Positions 1 to 11,016 of a DNA stretch of 64,000 nucleotides are shown here, one piece after another. The stretch comes from an uncultured Winogradskyella sp. (GTDB lineage Bacteria; Bacteroidota; Bacteroidia; Flavobacteriales; Flavobacteriaceae). Below the pieces are notes generated by a model. It had not been told where the DNA came from. It searched no databases and was given only the letters and a program-made list of their open reading frames with translations. Every line of letters starts with the position of its first letter. Position 1 is the stretch's first letter. The position numbers and the translations under genes are program-made. The stretch spans positions 248,001 through 312,000 of the forward strand of contig NZ_CANMCZ010000002.1 in the NCBI RefSeq assembly GCF_947496485.1, written 5' to 3'.

Positions 1-3000
1 GGTGAGTTAATCAATGAGCCTTCTGCAAAAAGCGTCTCTTTAAATCTAGATGTTGATGGAAAAGGATTTACTATAGATAATTTAAGGACAGATGTAACAG
101 GTGATATTTTTGTTTTAGACTACAATGGCTATGTATATGAAAACATTAATATTTCTGGAGATTTAGGAAACAAGATATTTAATGGAATTTTAAAAACGGA
201 TGATCCAAATTTAAATCTCAATTTTAATGGGCTAGTAGATTTTTCTCAAGAGATTAAAAAATTCGATTTTAAAGCCAATGTTGGCTATGCTAACTTAGGT
301 GTTTTGAACTTTGTTACTAGAGATAGTATTTCAGAATTTAGAGGTTTAGTTAATATGACTGCTAACGGTTCTACTTATGACAATGCTAGTGGAACTATTA
401 ATATAAAAAATACATTTTATAATAATCAAGATGGCGAGTATAAATTTGAAGATTTTGATATCGTGTCTTCTTTTAAAAATACTGAACGGACCATAGCCAT
501 AAACTCCCCAGACATCATTAATGGTAAAATTACTGGACAGTTTAAAACTAAGGATATATTAAAGTTAGTAGAAAATTCTATAGGAAGTATTTATACTAAT
601 TACATACCAAATGAAGTAGAAGAGGGGCAATATATTAATTTCAGGTTTAATATATATTCTAAAATTGCTGCAGTATTTTTTAAAGATCTTACCCTTGGAA
701 AAAATACGTTTATTGAAGGTAGAATAGAAACTGATGAAAGAGGATTTGAGCTTACATTTAATTCACCAGAGATTAAGTTTAATGAGTATTTTGCCAATAA
801 TATTAATGTTAGTATCGATAACAGTAACCCATTATTTAATACGTTCATAGAAATTGACAGTGTAAATGCAGGTATATATAAAGCGTCACAATTTAGTCTC
901 ATTAACGTAACGAAGAGAGATACTTTATTGATCAAATCTGAATTTAAAGGTGGTAAAAATAATAGAGACGATTATAATCTAAATATGTTTTACACCATTG
1001 ATGAAGATAATATGTCTGTTGTTGGTTTTAGAAAATCGGATATAAAATTTAAGGGTTATGAATGGTTAGTAAATTCTCAAAAAGACACTTTAAATAAAAT
1101 ACGATTTGATAGAGATTTTAAAGCTTTTGATATCTCGCCAATTAAGATAAATCAAGGTAGTGAAGAGATATTACTCTCAGGAATTATAGAAAATTCCTTA
1201 AATAAAAACATTAAGTTAGATTTTAATGATGTACAGCTCGTTAAGATTACACCAAGTATTGATAGTTTGTCATTAAAAGGTGTGGTTACTGGAAAATTAG
1301 AATTGCTTCAAAATAATGGAGTTTATCTACCAAAATCAGATGTGGTAGTTAGTAACCTATTTGTTAATGATTATGATTTAGGTAATCTTACAGCTAAAGT
1401 AGAAGGAAATAACTCAATCACCAATTACAAGGTTGATGTATCTCTTATTAACGATAATTTAAAATCATTATTAGCGAATGGTACAATAGACGTTGCTAAA
1501 AGAAACCCAACAATAAATGTAGATGTCGCTTTTGAAGAGTTTTTACTAGACCCATTAAATCCTTTGGGAGAGGGTGTTATTAATAATATCAGAGGTTTGG
1601 TTTCGGGCAATGCTAAAGTAACAGGAAGTTTAAATAAGCCTAGTATTGATGGGGAGTTGTTACTTGACAGAGCAGGTTTGTCCATTCCATATCTCAATGT
1701 GGATTACGATTTTGATTTCGACTCTAGAGTAACATTAAGCAATCAAAGGTTCAACTTTGATAATGTAGCAATGACCGATTCTAAGTATTTTTCTAAAGGA
1801 AACTTAAATGGTTATATAGAACACAATAATTTTTCGGATTGGAAACTTGGTTTAGAATTATCAACAGATAGGCTTTTAGTATTAAATACCGAAGAATCTG
1901 AAGACGAATTATATTATGGTACAGGTTTTATATCTGGTAAGGCTGAAATTAAAGGGCCTACAGACCAACTAGTTATTGCTGTTAAAGATGGAAGAACCGA
2001 ATCTGGTACAGAATTTTATATACCATTAAATGATTCTGAGAGTTTTGGAGATAACTCTTTTATTCATTTTTTAAGCCCAGAAGAAAAATTAGCAAGAATT
2101 AATGGGGAAATATCAGAGCAAATAGAAGTCAAAGGTTTGGTGCTAGATTTTGATCTAGATGTTAATCAAAATGCACTGATAGAAATTGTAATAGATAAAG
2201 AGGCTGGTAGCACTATTAAAGGTAGAGGAGAGGGTGGTTTAAGATTTTTGATTAATACTAATGGAACCTTTAACATGTGGGGAGATTTTACCGTTTTTGA
2301 GGGCGAATATAACTTTAAATATGGCGGCTTTGTAGAGAAAAAATTTGATGTAGAACCAGGTGGAACTATTGTTTGGGAAGGCGATCCCCTAACAGCAGAA
2401 TTGAATTTAAATGCAGTCTATGCAGGTAAAGCTAATCCATCTGTTTTATTAGATAATCCTATCAGTCAAAGTATTGATGTTGAAGTTGAAATTAATTTAT
2501 CAGGTCAACTAGAACAACCAGAGCCAGAATTCAATTTTAGATTTCCAGGTGTAAGTTCAACAGTAAAATCAGAATTGGATTATAGATTGTCGTCTAAAGA
2601 TGAAAGAGACAATCAAGCTTTAATTTTCTTAGCAACAGGTGGCTTCTCTAGTGGTTTAAGCGGTGTTAATTTTACAGGAACTATTTCGGAAAGATTAAGT
2701 GGAATAGTTAATAATATTTTAGGTACAAACAATGGTAATTTAGATGTTGGAATTGTTGTAGATTTAGGTACAGATACTCCAGAATTACAGACTAATTCGT
2801 CAGTAGGTTTTACGCTTGAAACAAAAATAAATGATAAAATTCTGGTAAATGGTAAGGTTGGTGTACCATTTGGCACTTCGCAACAAACTACAATAACAGG
2901 AGATGTACAAGTTGATTGGTTACTAAACGAAGACGGTTCATTACGTGCAAAAGTATTCAATAGAGAAAATACTATTAGAAACTTCGGTGAAGAAATAGGA

Positions 3001-3195
3001 TATACACAAGGTATTGGTTTATCATATAATGTAGAGTTCGATACTTTTAAAGAATTACTGCAAATTATTTTTTCTGGCAAAAACAGAAAGGATAGAAAAG
3101 CAAAAAAGGAGGCAGAAAAGCAACAGAAGGATGAAGACAATATGATGCCTAGTTATATGTCAATGAAGAAAGAAAAGACAAAATCTAAGTCGTAG
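1..3195 (+). CDS. tamB: Translocation and assembly module protein TamB (DUF490), 5' end missing
   Basis: The reading frame is open from the first base of the window, so the gene starts upstream; 1064 residues are visible. The protein is a long series of short beta-strand repeats, as in TamB/YtfN and other AsmA-like bridge proteins that span the periplasm and help insert outer-membrane proteins or carry lipids. The last 350 residues match the DUF490 C-terminal domain: asparagine- and glycine-rich beta strands, a segment with several conserved Pro-Glu residues (about 840-850) and a final region ending in a strongly basic tail (RKDRKAKKEAEKQQ). The partner TamA/BamA-like gene would be expected upstream, outside the window. 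An internal TTG at 304 could be mistaken for the start; it is not, because the same frame continues above it without a stop. Confidence 0.9.
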   Translation, partial: GELINEPSAKSVSLNLDVDGKGFTIDNLRTDVTGDIFVLDYNGYVYENINISGDLGNKIFNGILKTDDPNLNLNFNGLVDFSQEIKKFDFKANVGYANLGVLNFVTRDSISEFRGLVNMTANGSTYDNASGTINIKNTFYNNQDGEYKFEDFDIVSSFKNTERTIAINSPDIINGKITGQFKTKDILKLVENSIGSIYTNYIPNEVEEGQYINFRFNIYSKIAAVFFKDLTLGKNTFIEGRIETDERGFELTFNSPEIKFNEYFANNINVSIDNSNPLFNTFIEIDSVNAGIYKASQFSLINVTKRDTLLIKSEFKGGKNNRDDYNLNMFYTIDEDNMSVVGFRKSDIKFKGYEWLVNSQKDTLNKIRFDRDFKAFDISPIKINQGSEEILLSGIIENSLNKNIKLDFNDVQLVKITPSIDSLSLKGVVTGKLELLQNNGVYLPKSDVVVSNLFVNDYDLGNLTAKVEGNNSITNYKVDVSLINDNLKSLLANGTIDVAKRNPTINVDVAFEEFLLDPLNPLGEGVINNIRGLVSGNAKVTGSLNKPSIDGELLLDRAGLSIPYLNVDYDFDFDSRVTLSNQRFNFDNVAMTDSKYFSKGNLNGYIEHNNFSDWKLGLELSTDRLLVLNTEESEDELYYGTGFISGKAEIKGPTDQLVIAVKDGRTESGTEFYIPLNDSESFGDNSFIHFLSPEEKLARINGEISEQIEVKGLVLDFDLDVNQNALIEIVIDKEAGSTIKGRGEGGLRFLINTNGTFNMWGDFTVFEGEYNFKYGGFVEKKFDVEPGGTIVWEGDPLTAELNLNAVYAGKANPSVLLDNPISQSIDVEVEINLSGQLEQPEPEFNFRFPGVSSTVKSELDYRLSSKDERDNQALIFLATGGFSSGLSGVNFTGTISERLSGIVNNILGTNNGNLDVGIVVDLGTDTPELQTNSSVGFTLETKINDKILVNGKVGVPFGTSQQTTITGDVQVDWLLNEDGSLRAKVFNRENTIRNFGEEIGYTQGIGLSYNVEFDTFKELLQIIFSGKNRKDRKAKKEAEKQQKDEDNMMPSYMSMKKEKTKSKS

Positions 3196-3322
3196 CAATT
3201 CAATTTATTAAAATACTTATTAACGAAAACGTTTGAATTACTTTTTCGCTCACTATTTTATGACAATAGTCACTTAATTGTATCTATTGTTTATTAATTT
3301 TACTAAAAATATTATTTTAATA

Positions 3323-4309
3323 ATGCTACATACAATAAATAAAATAGGTGTTATGACTTCTGGTGGTGATTCTCCAGGAATGAATGCAGCTGTCAGATCT
3401 GTAGTAAGAGCATGTGCATTTCATAATTTGGAATGTTACGGTATTTACAGAGGATACGAAGGAATGATCGACGGTGATTTTGTTAAAATGGATGCTCGTA
3501 GCGTAAAGGGCATTATTAATAAAGGCGGTACTATATTAAAATCTGCTAGATCTAAAGAATTTAGAACCAAAGAGGGTAGAGCAAAAGCATACGAGCAACT
3601 AAAAAAGGCAGAAATAGATGCTTTTGTAGTTATTGGTGGTGATGGTAGTTTTACAGGCGCTATGATTTTTAACCAAGAATACGATTTTCCGGTAATGGGC
3701 ATTCCTGGAACTATTGATAACGATATTTTTGGAACCACTCATACCTTAGGTTACGATACAGCATTAAATACAGTTGTAGAAGTTATAGATAAGATTAGAG
3801 ACACAGCAAGTTCTCATAATCGTTTGTTTTTTATAGAAGTTATGGGGCGTGATGTTGGTCATATTGCACTAAATGTGGGTATTGGGGCTGGTGCAGAAGA
3901 AATTTTAATACCTGAGGAAGATTTAGGTTTAGACCGATTATTAGATTCTTTAAGACGAAGTAAAAAAACAGGTAAATCTTCTAGTATCGTCATTGTTGCC
4001 GAAGGTGATAAGATTGGTAAAAATGTCTTTGAGCTTAAAGATTATGTCGATGTAAATATGTCAGAGTATGAAGTACGTGTATCTGTTTTAGGACATATGC
4101 AAAGAGGTGGTTCACCTTCTTGTTTTGATAGGGTTTTGGCCAGTAGAATGGGAGTTAAAGCAGTAGAAAGTTTAATTACAGGAAAAAGTAATTTTATGGT
4201 TGGTTTAAAGAATGATATCATTGATTTAACACCATTTGACCAAGCAGTAAAGGGAAAATCAAAAATAAATATGGAACTTCTTAGAGTTTCAGATATAATG
4301 TCAATTTAA
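3323..4309 (+). CDS. pfkA: ATP-dependent 6-phosphofructokinase
   Basis: Phosphorylates fructose 6-phosphate to fructose 1,6-bisphosphate with ATP in glycolysis, in the cytoplasm. The 328-residue length is typical of bacterial PfkA. Visible motifs are the ATP loop SGGDSPGMN (13-21), GGDGS (105-109; glycine rather than aspartate at 108 argues for ATP over pyrophosphate as donor), the catalytic PGTIDND with D132, and the substrate-binding MGRDVGH and GHMQRGG segments. The start is set at the ATG 3323; a TTG 45 bases upstream would add an A/T-driven stretch of Ile, Phe and Asn that the family does not have. It lies 31 bases before gap, so the two glycolytic genes are probably cotranscribed. Confidence 0.95.
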   Translation: MLHTINKIGVMTSGGDSPGMNAAVRSVVRACAFHNLECYGIYRGYEGMIDGDFVKMDARSVKGIINKGGTILKSARSKEFRTKEGRAKAYEQLKKAEIDAFVVIGGDGSFTGAMIFNQEYDFPVMGIPGTIDNDIFGTTHTLGYDTALNTVVEVIDKIRDTASSHNRLFFIEVMGRDVGHIALNVGIGAGAEEILIPEEDLGLDRLLDSLRRSKKTGKSSSIVIVAEGDKIGKNVFELKDYVDVNMSEYEVRVSVLGHMQRGGSPSCFDRVLASRMGVKAVESLITGKSNFMVGLKNDIIDLTPFDQAVKGKSKINMELLRVSDIMSI

Positions 4310-4327
4310 TAACAAATAAAAAATTAA

Positions 4328-5341
<1,014 letters not shown>

Positions 5342-5358
5342 TAACTAGTATTAATTCT

Positions 5359-5402
5359 AAAATTCCGTAGGATTATGAATTAGTCATACCTACGGAATTT
5401 TT
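5359..5402 (+). terminator. Rho-independent terminator after gap
   Basis: A 13-bp perfect stem (5359-5371 with 5389-5401) closes a loop that can itself pair (TATGA with TCATA), followed by a T run. It lies between gap and the kinase at 5416, so the kinase probably depends on read-through or on its own weak promoter. Confidence 0.85.
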
Positions 5403-5415
5403 AATTTTGGTCATT

Positions 5416-6285
5416 ATGATTTTAATTACAGATGGCGGTTCTACAAAATGCGATTGGATTGCAATCGATAAAAACGGTAAACAAACTGCTGATAAAATAA
5501 GAACCAAAGGTTTAAATCCTGCTATTTTGAGCGAAAAAAAGCTTAACAAAATAATAAGGAAAAGTGATGAACTTATAGCAATGAGTAATGATGTAACTCA
5601 TGTGTTTTTTTATGGTGCTGGTTGTGGTACGGAAAAACCAAGAGCTACACTAAAAGAAATATTGGAGATTATATTTCCCAAAGCAAACGTTGATGTTCAA
5701 GAAGACACTATGGCGGCTGTAAGAGCAACAATAAATTCTAATGATGAAGCTGCAGTAGTCTGTATATTAGGTACAGGTTCTAATTGTAGTTATTTTGATG
5801 GTAAACAATTACATCAACGTGTACTAAGCCTTGGTTATACATTAATGGATGAGGCAAGTGGAAATTATTATGGTAAAGAACTAATACGCGATTATTATTT
5901 CGATATAATGCCACACACATTAAAGTTAGCGTTTGACCATAAATATAATGTAGATGCAGATTTCATAAAATATAACCTCTATAAGCAACCAAACCCAAAT
6001 GCTTATTTGGCAAATTTTGCTGAGTTTATGTTTTTAAATAAAGACTCAGATTATATTAAAGATTTAATTAAGAAAGGATTACGAAAGTTTACTGAACATA
6101 TGATTCTTCAATTTAAAGAGGAATTGCAAACAGGTATTCCGGTCCACTTTGCAGGATCAATAGCATATTTTTCGCAAGATGAAATAAAGGAAGTTGCAAA
6201 AGAATATGGATTCAAAGTAGGAAATTTTGTGAGGCGTCCTATTGAAGGTTTGATGGATTACCATATAAAAAATTTAAAACAATAA
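5416..6285 (+). CDS. N-acetylglucosamine kinase-like protein (BadF/BadG/BcrA/BcrD ATPase family)
   Basis: A 289-residue member of the ASKHA sugar-kinase fold. Residues 6-14 (DGGSTKCDW) form the first phosphate loop, ED at 96-97 is placed like the catalytic acid, LGTGSN (118-123) is the second phosphate loop, and GSIAYFS near the C-terminus is the adenosine loop. Families with this pattern phosphorylate N-acetylglucosamine or related amino sugars, which would feed peptidoglycan recycling or chitin use; the sugar cannot be fixed from sequence. The start is the ATG 5416; a TTG at 5407 would only add three residues. It directly follows gap but beyond a terminator. Confidence 0.8.
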   Translation: MILITDGGSTKCDWIAIDKNGKQTADKIRTKGLNPAILSEKKLNKIIRKSDELIAMSNDVTHVFFYGAGCGTEKPRATLKEILEIIFPKANVDVQEDTMAAVRATINSNDEAAVVCILGTGSNCSYFDGKQLHQRVLSLGYTLMDEASGNYYGKELIRDYYFDIMPHTLKLAFDHKYNVDADFIKYNLYKQPNPNAYLANFAEFMFLNKDSDYIKDLIKKGLRKFTEHMILQFKEELQTGIPVHFAGSIAYFSQDEIKEVAKEYGFKVGNFVRRPIEGLMDYHIKNLKQ

Positions 6286-6339
6286 AAAGAAGTTAATAAG
6301 TCTGTGTTTATTTCCTGTTAATAAATCTCATTTAGGCTC

Positions 6340-6370
6340 TTGTAAAACTTATTAATTGGTTATATCTTTG
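6340..6370 (+). promoter_or_regulatory. Bacteroidota-type promoter before the 60-residue membrane protein
   Basis: A TATCTTTG -7 box (6363-6370) matches TAnnTTTG exactly, with a TTG -33 element at 6340-6342 and a 20-base spacer. The start codon follows 27 bases downstream of the -7 box. Confidence 0.75.
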
Positions 6371-6397
6371 CACTAGAAATTAAAATGAAACACCATT

Positions 6398-6580
6398 ATG
6401 TTCGAATTTGATCAGTATTTAGGATTTTTAGCATTTTTAACCATATTAACTATTGGGTTTTGGTTAATGATATTCCTTTTAACTTTCGTAATCCCTTACT
6501 GGGTATTCGGATCTGCTATTGAGCGTTTCAAAGAAGTTAGAGAAGAAAAGAAGGCTAAGCGTGAAGGTTTAACACACTAA
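6398..6580 (+). CDS. Small membrane protein of unknown function
   Basis: Sixty residues: an acidic N-terminus, one long hydrophobic stretch or hairpin (about 9-38, ending IPYWVFG) and a highly charged C-terminal helix rich in Lys, Arg and Glu. It has its own promoter at 6340-6370 and its own terminator at 6603-6630, so it is an independent transcription unit. This makes it more credible as a gene than its length alone would. I do not recognise the function. Confidence 0.75.
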   Translation: MFEFDQYLGFLAFLTILTIGFWLMIFLLTFVIPYWVFGSAIERFKEVREEKKAKREGLTH

Positions 6581-6602
6581 GTTTCAAACTATATACAATA
6601 TT

Positions 6603-6630
6603 AAAGAGCGCAATAAGCGCTCTTTTTTTA
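6603..6630 (+). terminator. Rho-independent terminator
   Basis: A 9-bp perfect stem (6603-6611 with 6617-6625), 5-base loop and T run follow the small membrane protein gene. Confidence 0.9.
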
Positions 6631-6673
6631 TAGCTTATTATTAGGTACTTTAGTAACACTAATTAATACCATT

Positions 6674-8011
6674 ATGAAACAGATTATTATTCTTTTATTA
6701 ATTGCCAATTTTCAACTACAAGCACAGCGAATACTTTCAGAACGTCAACGTGCTGAAGTAGTTGATAGTATTTTAGAGGACAGGTTCAATAATCTACTAC
6801 CAAAACTAATGGATGATACAGGTTTCGATATGTGGATTCTAATTTCTAGAGAATACAATGAGGATCCGGTTTTAAAAACTATGCTGCCAGCAACTTGGTT
6901 AAATGCAAGACGTAGAACAATTCTTGTATTTTACAGAAATAAAGAAAAAAATACGATTGAAAAACTAGCGGTAGCTAGATATAATTTTGGTAAAAATATT
7001 GTATCTGCTTGGAATAAGGAAAAGGAGCCCAATCAGTGGAAGCGTTTGATACAGATTATAGAAGAAAGAAATCCGGATTCTATTGGACTTAATTATTCTG
7101 ATTTCTTCAATATTTGTGATGGTTTAGTAAAAACTGACTACGAAGCATTTATGTCTTATTTGCCAAAACAGTATGAGTCTAAAGTGAAATCAGCCGAGCA
7201 ATTAGCAATTGGCTGGATTGAAACAAGAACAGATACAGAAATGGTGATTTACAATCAATTGGTTGATATTACTCACGATATCATCGCTGAAGCTTTTTCA
7301 GAGAATGTAATCACAGCTGGTATTACAACTACAACAGATGTAGAGTGGTGGATGAGAGACAAAGTAACAGCTTTGGGACTAGAAACTTGGTTCCATCCAA
7401 CGGTTGATGTACAAAGAACCGCAGAAGAATTGGGGAATCATTTATATGCTTTTTCAAATAGACCTGAGGATATGGTTATCCTTCCAGGCGATTTGTTGCA
7501 TTGCGATTTTGGAATCACATATTTAAGATTAAATACAGATTGTCAGGAGCTCGCTTATGTTCTTAAGCCAAACGAGACTAAACCTCCAAAATATTTAGTT
7601 GATGCACTTAAAGATGGAAATCGTGTTCAAGATATTTTCACCAATAATTTTGAAACAGGGAAAACTGGTAATCAAGTTTTAAAACAATCTTTAGAGCAAG
7701 GTAAATCTGAAACTTTAAGACCAGCAATTTATACACATCCATTAGGTACTTATGGGCATTCTTCTGGAACAACATTGGGTATGTGGGATTCACAAGGTGG
7801 AGTGCCAGTAACAGGTGACTATCCATTACACGAAAATACTGTTTATGCTATAGAACTTAATACAACGGTTACCATTCCAGCATGGAAAAGAGATATTAGA
7901 ATAATGTTAGAAGAAGCAGGTTTTTGGGGAAAGGATGGATTTAGATATGTTAATGGAAGACAGACTAAATTATTAACTATTCCTAGAGTTAAAGAGCATC
8001 AAGGCAATTAA
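6674..8011 (+). CDS. Secreted M24-family metallopeptidase (Xaa-Pro aminopeptidase-like)
   Basis: The 445-residue protein begins with a Sec signal peptide (about 1-18, cleavage near LQAQ), so it should act in the periplasm or outside. An N-terminal creatinase-like domain (about 20-180) precedes the pita-bread catalytic domain. All five metal-ligand positions of the M24 fold can be seen: D278 (HCDFG), D289 (NTDCQ), H362 (YGHSSG), E394 (AIELN) and E413 or E414 (LEEAG). This suggests an active di-metal aminopeptidase or prolidase, though M24 members also include non-peptidase hydrolases. It overlaps the end of the convergent MFS gene by 4 bases. Confidence 0.85.
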   Translation: MKQIIILLLIANFQLQAQRILSERQRAEVVDSILEDRFNNLLPKLMDDTGFDMWILISREYNEDPVLKTMLPATWLNARRRTILVFYRNKEKNTIEKLAVARYNFGKNIVSAWNKEKEPNQWKRLIQIIEERNPDSIGLNYSDFFNICDGLVKTDYEAFMSYLPKQYESKVKSAEQLAIGWIETRTDTEMVIYNQLVDITHDIIAEAFSENVITAGITTTTDVEWWMRDKVTALGLETWFHPTVDVQRTAEELGNHLYAFSNRPEDMVILPGDLLHCDFGITYLRLNTDCQELAYVLKPNETKPPKYLVDALKDGNRVQDIFTNNFETGKTGNQVLKQSLEQGKSETLRPAIYTHPLGTYGHSSGTTLGMWDSQGGVPVTGDYPLHENTVYAIELNTTVTIPAWKRDIRIMLEEAGFWGKDGFRYVNGRQTKLLTIPRVKEHQGN

Positions 8012-9285
8012 TTTATGTTACTTTTTGAATGTCTGTAAAACAGAAATGAAGCTATCAAACCAGCTAGAGTAAATAAACTCATTACACCAAATGCATGTTG
8101 CAGACCTATAGCACCTTCATTGGCATCTAAAAAATAACCCATTAATAATCCAGCGAAAATATCTGGTGTATAACCAACTATAGAGATAAAACCAACCGCA
8201 GTTCCTGTGACAGCTAATGGTATTTTGGCTTCTTCAAGTGTAGCAAAATAGAGGACTCTAGCTGAATAAACACCTAAAGCCATAGAGCCTATAGATAGAA
8301 TAAATAAAAGTGTAGTAGTATCATCAGTAATTCCTAAGTAAAAAATGAGACTTGTTATAGTCATTAGCAAGAAGCCTATCACAATCCAAAGAGAAGCCTT
8401 TGTTCTATCAGCCAATAAACCAATTGTAACACCTATTACTGGTCGCATGTACAATAGGTAAGTACCAACTTTTGCAGCTTCAATTTTGTTATAACCCATC
8501 ACTTCTTCTGCATATTTGCTGAAGAGATCAGTCATTTTATAACCATAATAGGCGCACAGAATAATAATCATGAGTAGCCAAACGGCTTTAAATTTCATGA
8601 CGATTTTAAAATTGTCAATGGTCAATAATTTTGCTTTATTCTCAGAACCTAATTTTTCAGATTCATTAAATCTCAAAAAGAAAAAAACGATAAAGCCGAT
8701 AATCATAACTGCAATTGAGGTGTAGTATATGACTTCTTTAAATGCTATACGTCGTTCTTCAATCGAAGTTAGCTCTATGTTTTTGTTAATAAATAGTGAG
8801 AAAATAAGAACACCTGCAGATCCGAAAAGTGCTGCTACTAAACCACGACCACCATCTAAAAAGCCAAAGGCAATACCTTGTTTATTTTTACCTCCCCAAA
8901 TTCTGGTGGCTTTTATCATGGCTGCCCAAAACAAGAATATAGTTGTAAAACCCCAAAATCCATAAAGGATATATAAGTTAGAAAGGGAAGGGTATGTAGC
9001 TAAATAGAAACCGCCAAATGCTGTTAGAATTAGAGCAACAGACATTAATATATTTGGTTTAAACTTGTCTGCCAGCGGTCCTCCAAAAAGGTAGGATATT
9101 AATGCAACTGTTCCGTAAGCCGCAAAACAACTTCCTATTTGCGTATCAGTAATGGAAAAAGATTCTAGAAATGTTGTTCTAAAAATACGTTGTAAAACAA
9201 AGGGTAAGATAAAAACAGCCTCTGCTGCTAATATCAATAATATTATAACATATAAAGGCTGTTTTTTAGTTGTTTGTTGTTGCAT
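8008..9285 (-). CDS. Major facilitator superfamily transporter
   Basis: A 425-residue inner-membrane protein with about twelve hydrophobic segments. The loop after helix 2 reads GGPLADKF, the family's conserved basic/acidic loop, and a second version (GLLADRTK) begins the second half. The substrate is not evident. It starts 1 base after the acyl-CoA carboxylase gene on the same strand, so the two are almost certainly cotranscribed. A link to branched-chain acid or related carboxylate metabolism is therefore plausible but inferred only from that neighbour. Confidence 0.85.
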   Translation of the reverse strand: MQQQTTKKQPLYVIILLILAAEAVFILPFVLQRIFRTTFLESFSITDTQIGSCFAAYGTVALISYLFGGPLADKFKPNILMSVALILTAFGGFYLATYPSLSNLYILYGFWGFTTIFLFWAAMIKATRIWGGKNKQGIAFGFLDGGRGLVAALFGSAGVLIFSLFINKNIELTSIEERRIAFKEVIYYTSIAVMIIGFIVFFFLRFNESEKLGSENKAKLLTIDNFKIVMKFKAVWLLMIIILCAYYGYKMTDLFSKYAEEVMGYNKIEAAKVGTYLLYMRPVIGVTIGLLADRTKASLWIVIGFLLMTITSLIFYLGITDDTTTLLFILSIGSMALGVYSARVLYFATLEEAKIPLAVTGTAVGFISIVGYTPDIFAGLLMGYFLDANEGAIGLQHAFGVMSLFTLAGLIASFLFYRHSKSNIN

Positions 9286-9286
9286 A

Positions 9287-10930
9287 TTATACCTGCAACA
9301 CGCCTAAATTAAATGGTTTTTCAATAGGAGCGTGGTTAGCTGCTTCAATACCCATGCTTATCCATGTTCTGGTATCTAATGGATCAATAACGCCATCTGT
9401 CCAAATACGGGATGCTGCATAATATGGTGATACTTGGTTGTCGTATCTATTTTTTATTTTACTAAATAGTTCTTCTTCTTTTTCTTTAGTAATGGTTTCG
9501 CCTCTTTTCTTTAATGAAGCGGTCTCTATTTGTAATAACACTTTTGCAGCTGAATTTCCACTCATTACAGCTAGTTCTGCACTAGGCCAAGCAACAATTA
9601 ATCTTGGGTCATAAGCTTTACCACACATGGCATAATTTCCGGCGCCATAACTATTTCCTAATATAATTGTGAATTTTGGTACTACAGAATTGCTAACAGC
9701 ATTTACCATTTTTGCTCCATCTTTTATAATACCAGAATGCTCAGATTTGCTTCCAACCATAAAACCAGTGACATCTTGTAAGAAGACTAGAGGTATTTTT
9801 TTCTGATTACAGTTCGCAATAAATCGAGTTGCTTTATCAGCTGAATCATTATAAATCACACCACCAAACTGCATTTCTGCAGATTTAGTTTTTGAGCCTT
9901 TTGTTTTTACTAACTGACGTTGATTTGCAACAATCCCAACAGCCCAACCGTCAATACGTGCGTAAGCTGTAATTATGGTTTTGCCATAACCTTCTTTATA
10001 TTCATCAAATTCAGAGTTATCTACCAAACGCTTAATAATCTCTTTCATGTCGTATTGGTCAGCTCTACTTTTTGGCAGAATACCATAGATATCTTCAGGG
10101 TTTTCTTTGGGTTTAGAAGCCTTGGCTCTGTTATAGCCTGCTTTATCGTAATCACCAATCTTATCAACAATGTTTTTTATTTTGTCCAAAGCATCCTTGT
10201 CATCCTTTGCTTTATAATCTGTTACACCAGAGATTTCGCAATGTGTTGTAGCTCCACCAAGAGTTTCATTGTCAATAGTTTCACCAATAGCTGCTTTTAC
10301 TAGGTAGCTTCCAGCTAAAAAAATACTTCCTGTTTTATCTACTATTAGAGCTTCATCACTCATAATTGGTAAATAAGCGCCACCAGCAACGCAACTGCCC
10401 ATAACTGCGGCAATTTGGGTAATTCCCATACTGCTCATCACAGCATTGTTGCGAAATATGCGTCCAAAATGTTCTTTATCAGGAAAGATTTCATCCTGCA
10501 TAGGTAGAAAAACACCAGCACTATCGACTAAATATATTATTGGTAATCTATTTTCTATGGCAATTTCCTGAGCTCTTAAATTCTTTTTTCCAGTTATTGG
10601 GAACCAGGCCCCAGCCTTTACAGTAGCATCGTTGGCAACAACAATACATTGCTTTCCTTTAATATGCCCAATCTTTACAACAACTCCACCAGATGGACAG
10701 CCACCATACTGCTCATACATACCTTCACCAGCAAAAGCACCAATTTCTATAGACTTAGCTTTGGCATCTAACAGATAATCAATACGCTCACGAGCTGTCA
10801 TTTTTCCTTTGCTATGGTGTTTGTCAATACTTTTTTGACCACCACCAAGTTTTACTTTAGTTAGCCTTTTTTTAAGGTCTGAGAGTAGAAGTTTATTATG
10901 ATCTTCGTTTTTGTTGAATTTGATATCCAT
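9287..10930 (-). CDS. Acyl-CoA carboxylase beta subunit, methylcrotonyl-CoA carboxylase type
   Basis: The carboxyltransferase subunit of a biotin-dependent acyl-CoA carboxylase, 547 residues, the usual size for this family. It carries the two crotonase-fold halves. The segment VDSAGVFLPMQDEIFPD and the following HFGRIF are characteristic of the methylcrotonyl-CoA carboxylase beta subunit (leucine degradation). The second half has FLQDVTGFMVG and GNSYGAGNYAMCGKAYDPR. The matching biotin carboxylase/carrier subunit is not in this window, so it must be encoded elsewhere. Propionyl- or geranyl-CoA carboxylase activity is the alternative. The gene heads a two-gene operon with the MFS transporter. 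Confidence 0.88.
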   Translation of the reverse strand: MDIKFNKNEDHNKLLLSDLKKRLTKVKLGGGQKSIDKHHSKGKMTARERIDYLLDAKAKSIEIGAFAGEGMYEQYGGCPSGGVVVKIGHIKGKQCIVVANDATVKAGAWFPITGKKNLRAQEIAIENRLPIIYLVDSAGVFLPMQDEIFPDKEHFGRIFRNNAVMSSMGITQIAAVMGSCVAGGAYLPIMSDEALIVDKTGSIFLAGSYLVKAAIGETIDNETLGGATTHCEISGVTDYKAKDDKDALDKIKNIVDKIGDYDKAGYNRAKASKPKENPEDIYGILPKSRADQYDMKEIIKRLVDNSEFDEYKEGYGKTIITAYARIDGWAVGIVANQRQLVKTKGSKTKSAEMQFGGVIYNDSADKATRFIANCNQKKIPLVFLQDVTGFMVGSKSEHSGIIKDGAKMVNAVSNSVVPKFTIILGNSYGAGNYAMCGKAYDPRLIVAWPSAELAVMSGNSAAKVLLQIETASLKKRGETITKEKEEELFSKIKNRYDNQVSPYYAASRIWTDGVIDPLDTRTWISMGIEAANHAPIEKPFNLGVLQV

Positions 10931-11016
10931 TAATTAATACAGAATTGTTTTGCACGAATTTACAAAACATTGTATTAAGTGTTCAAGCTAATTTCTAAAT
11001 GAACTGTTAAAAATGT

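Noticed and set aside
1-304. TTG at 304 as start of the tamB-like gene
   Set aside because: The frame is open from base 1 without a stop and codes for the same beta-repeat protein, so the gene begins before the window.
3252-3270. ACTATT-N7-AATAGT inverted repeat upstream of pfkA
   Set aside because: Short arms, A/T-only core and no clear promoter nearby; expected by chance at this GC content.
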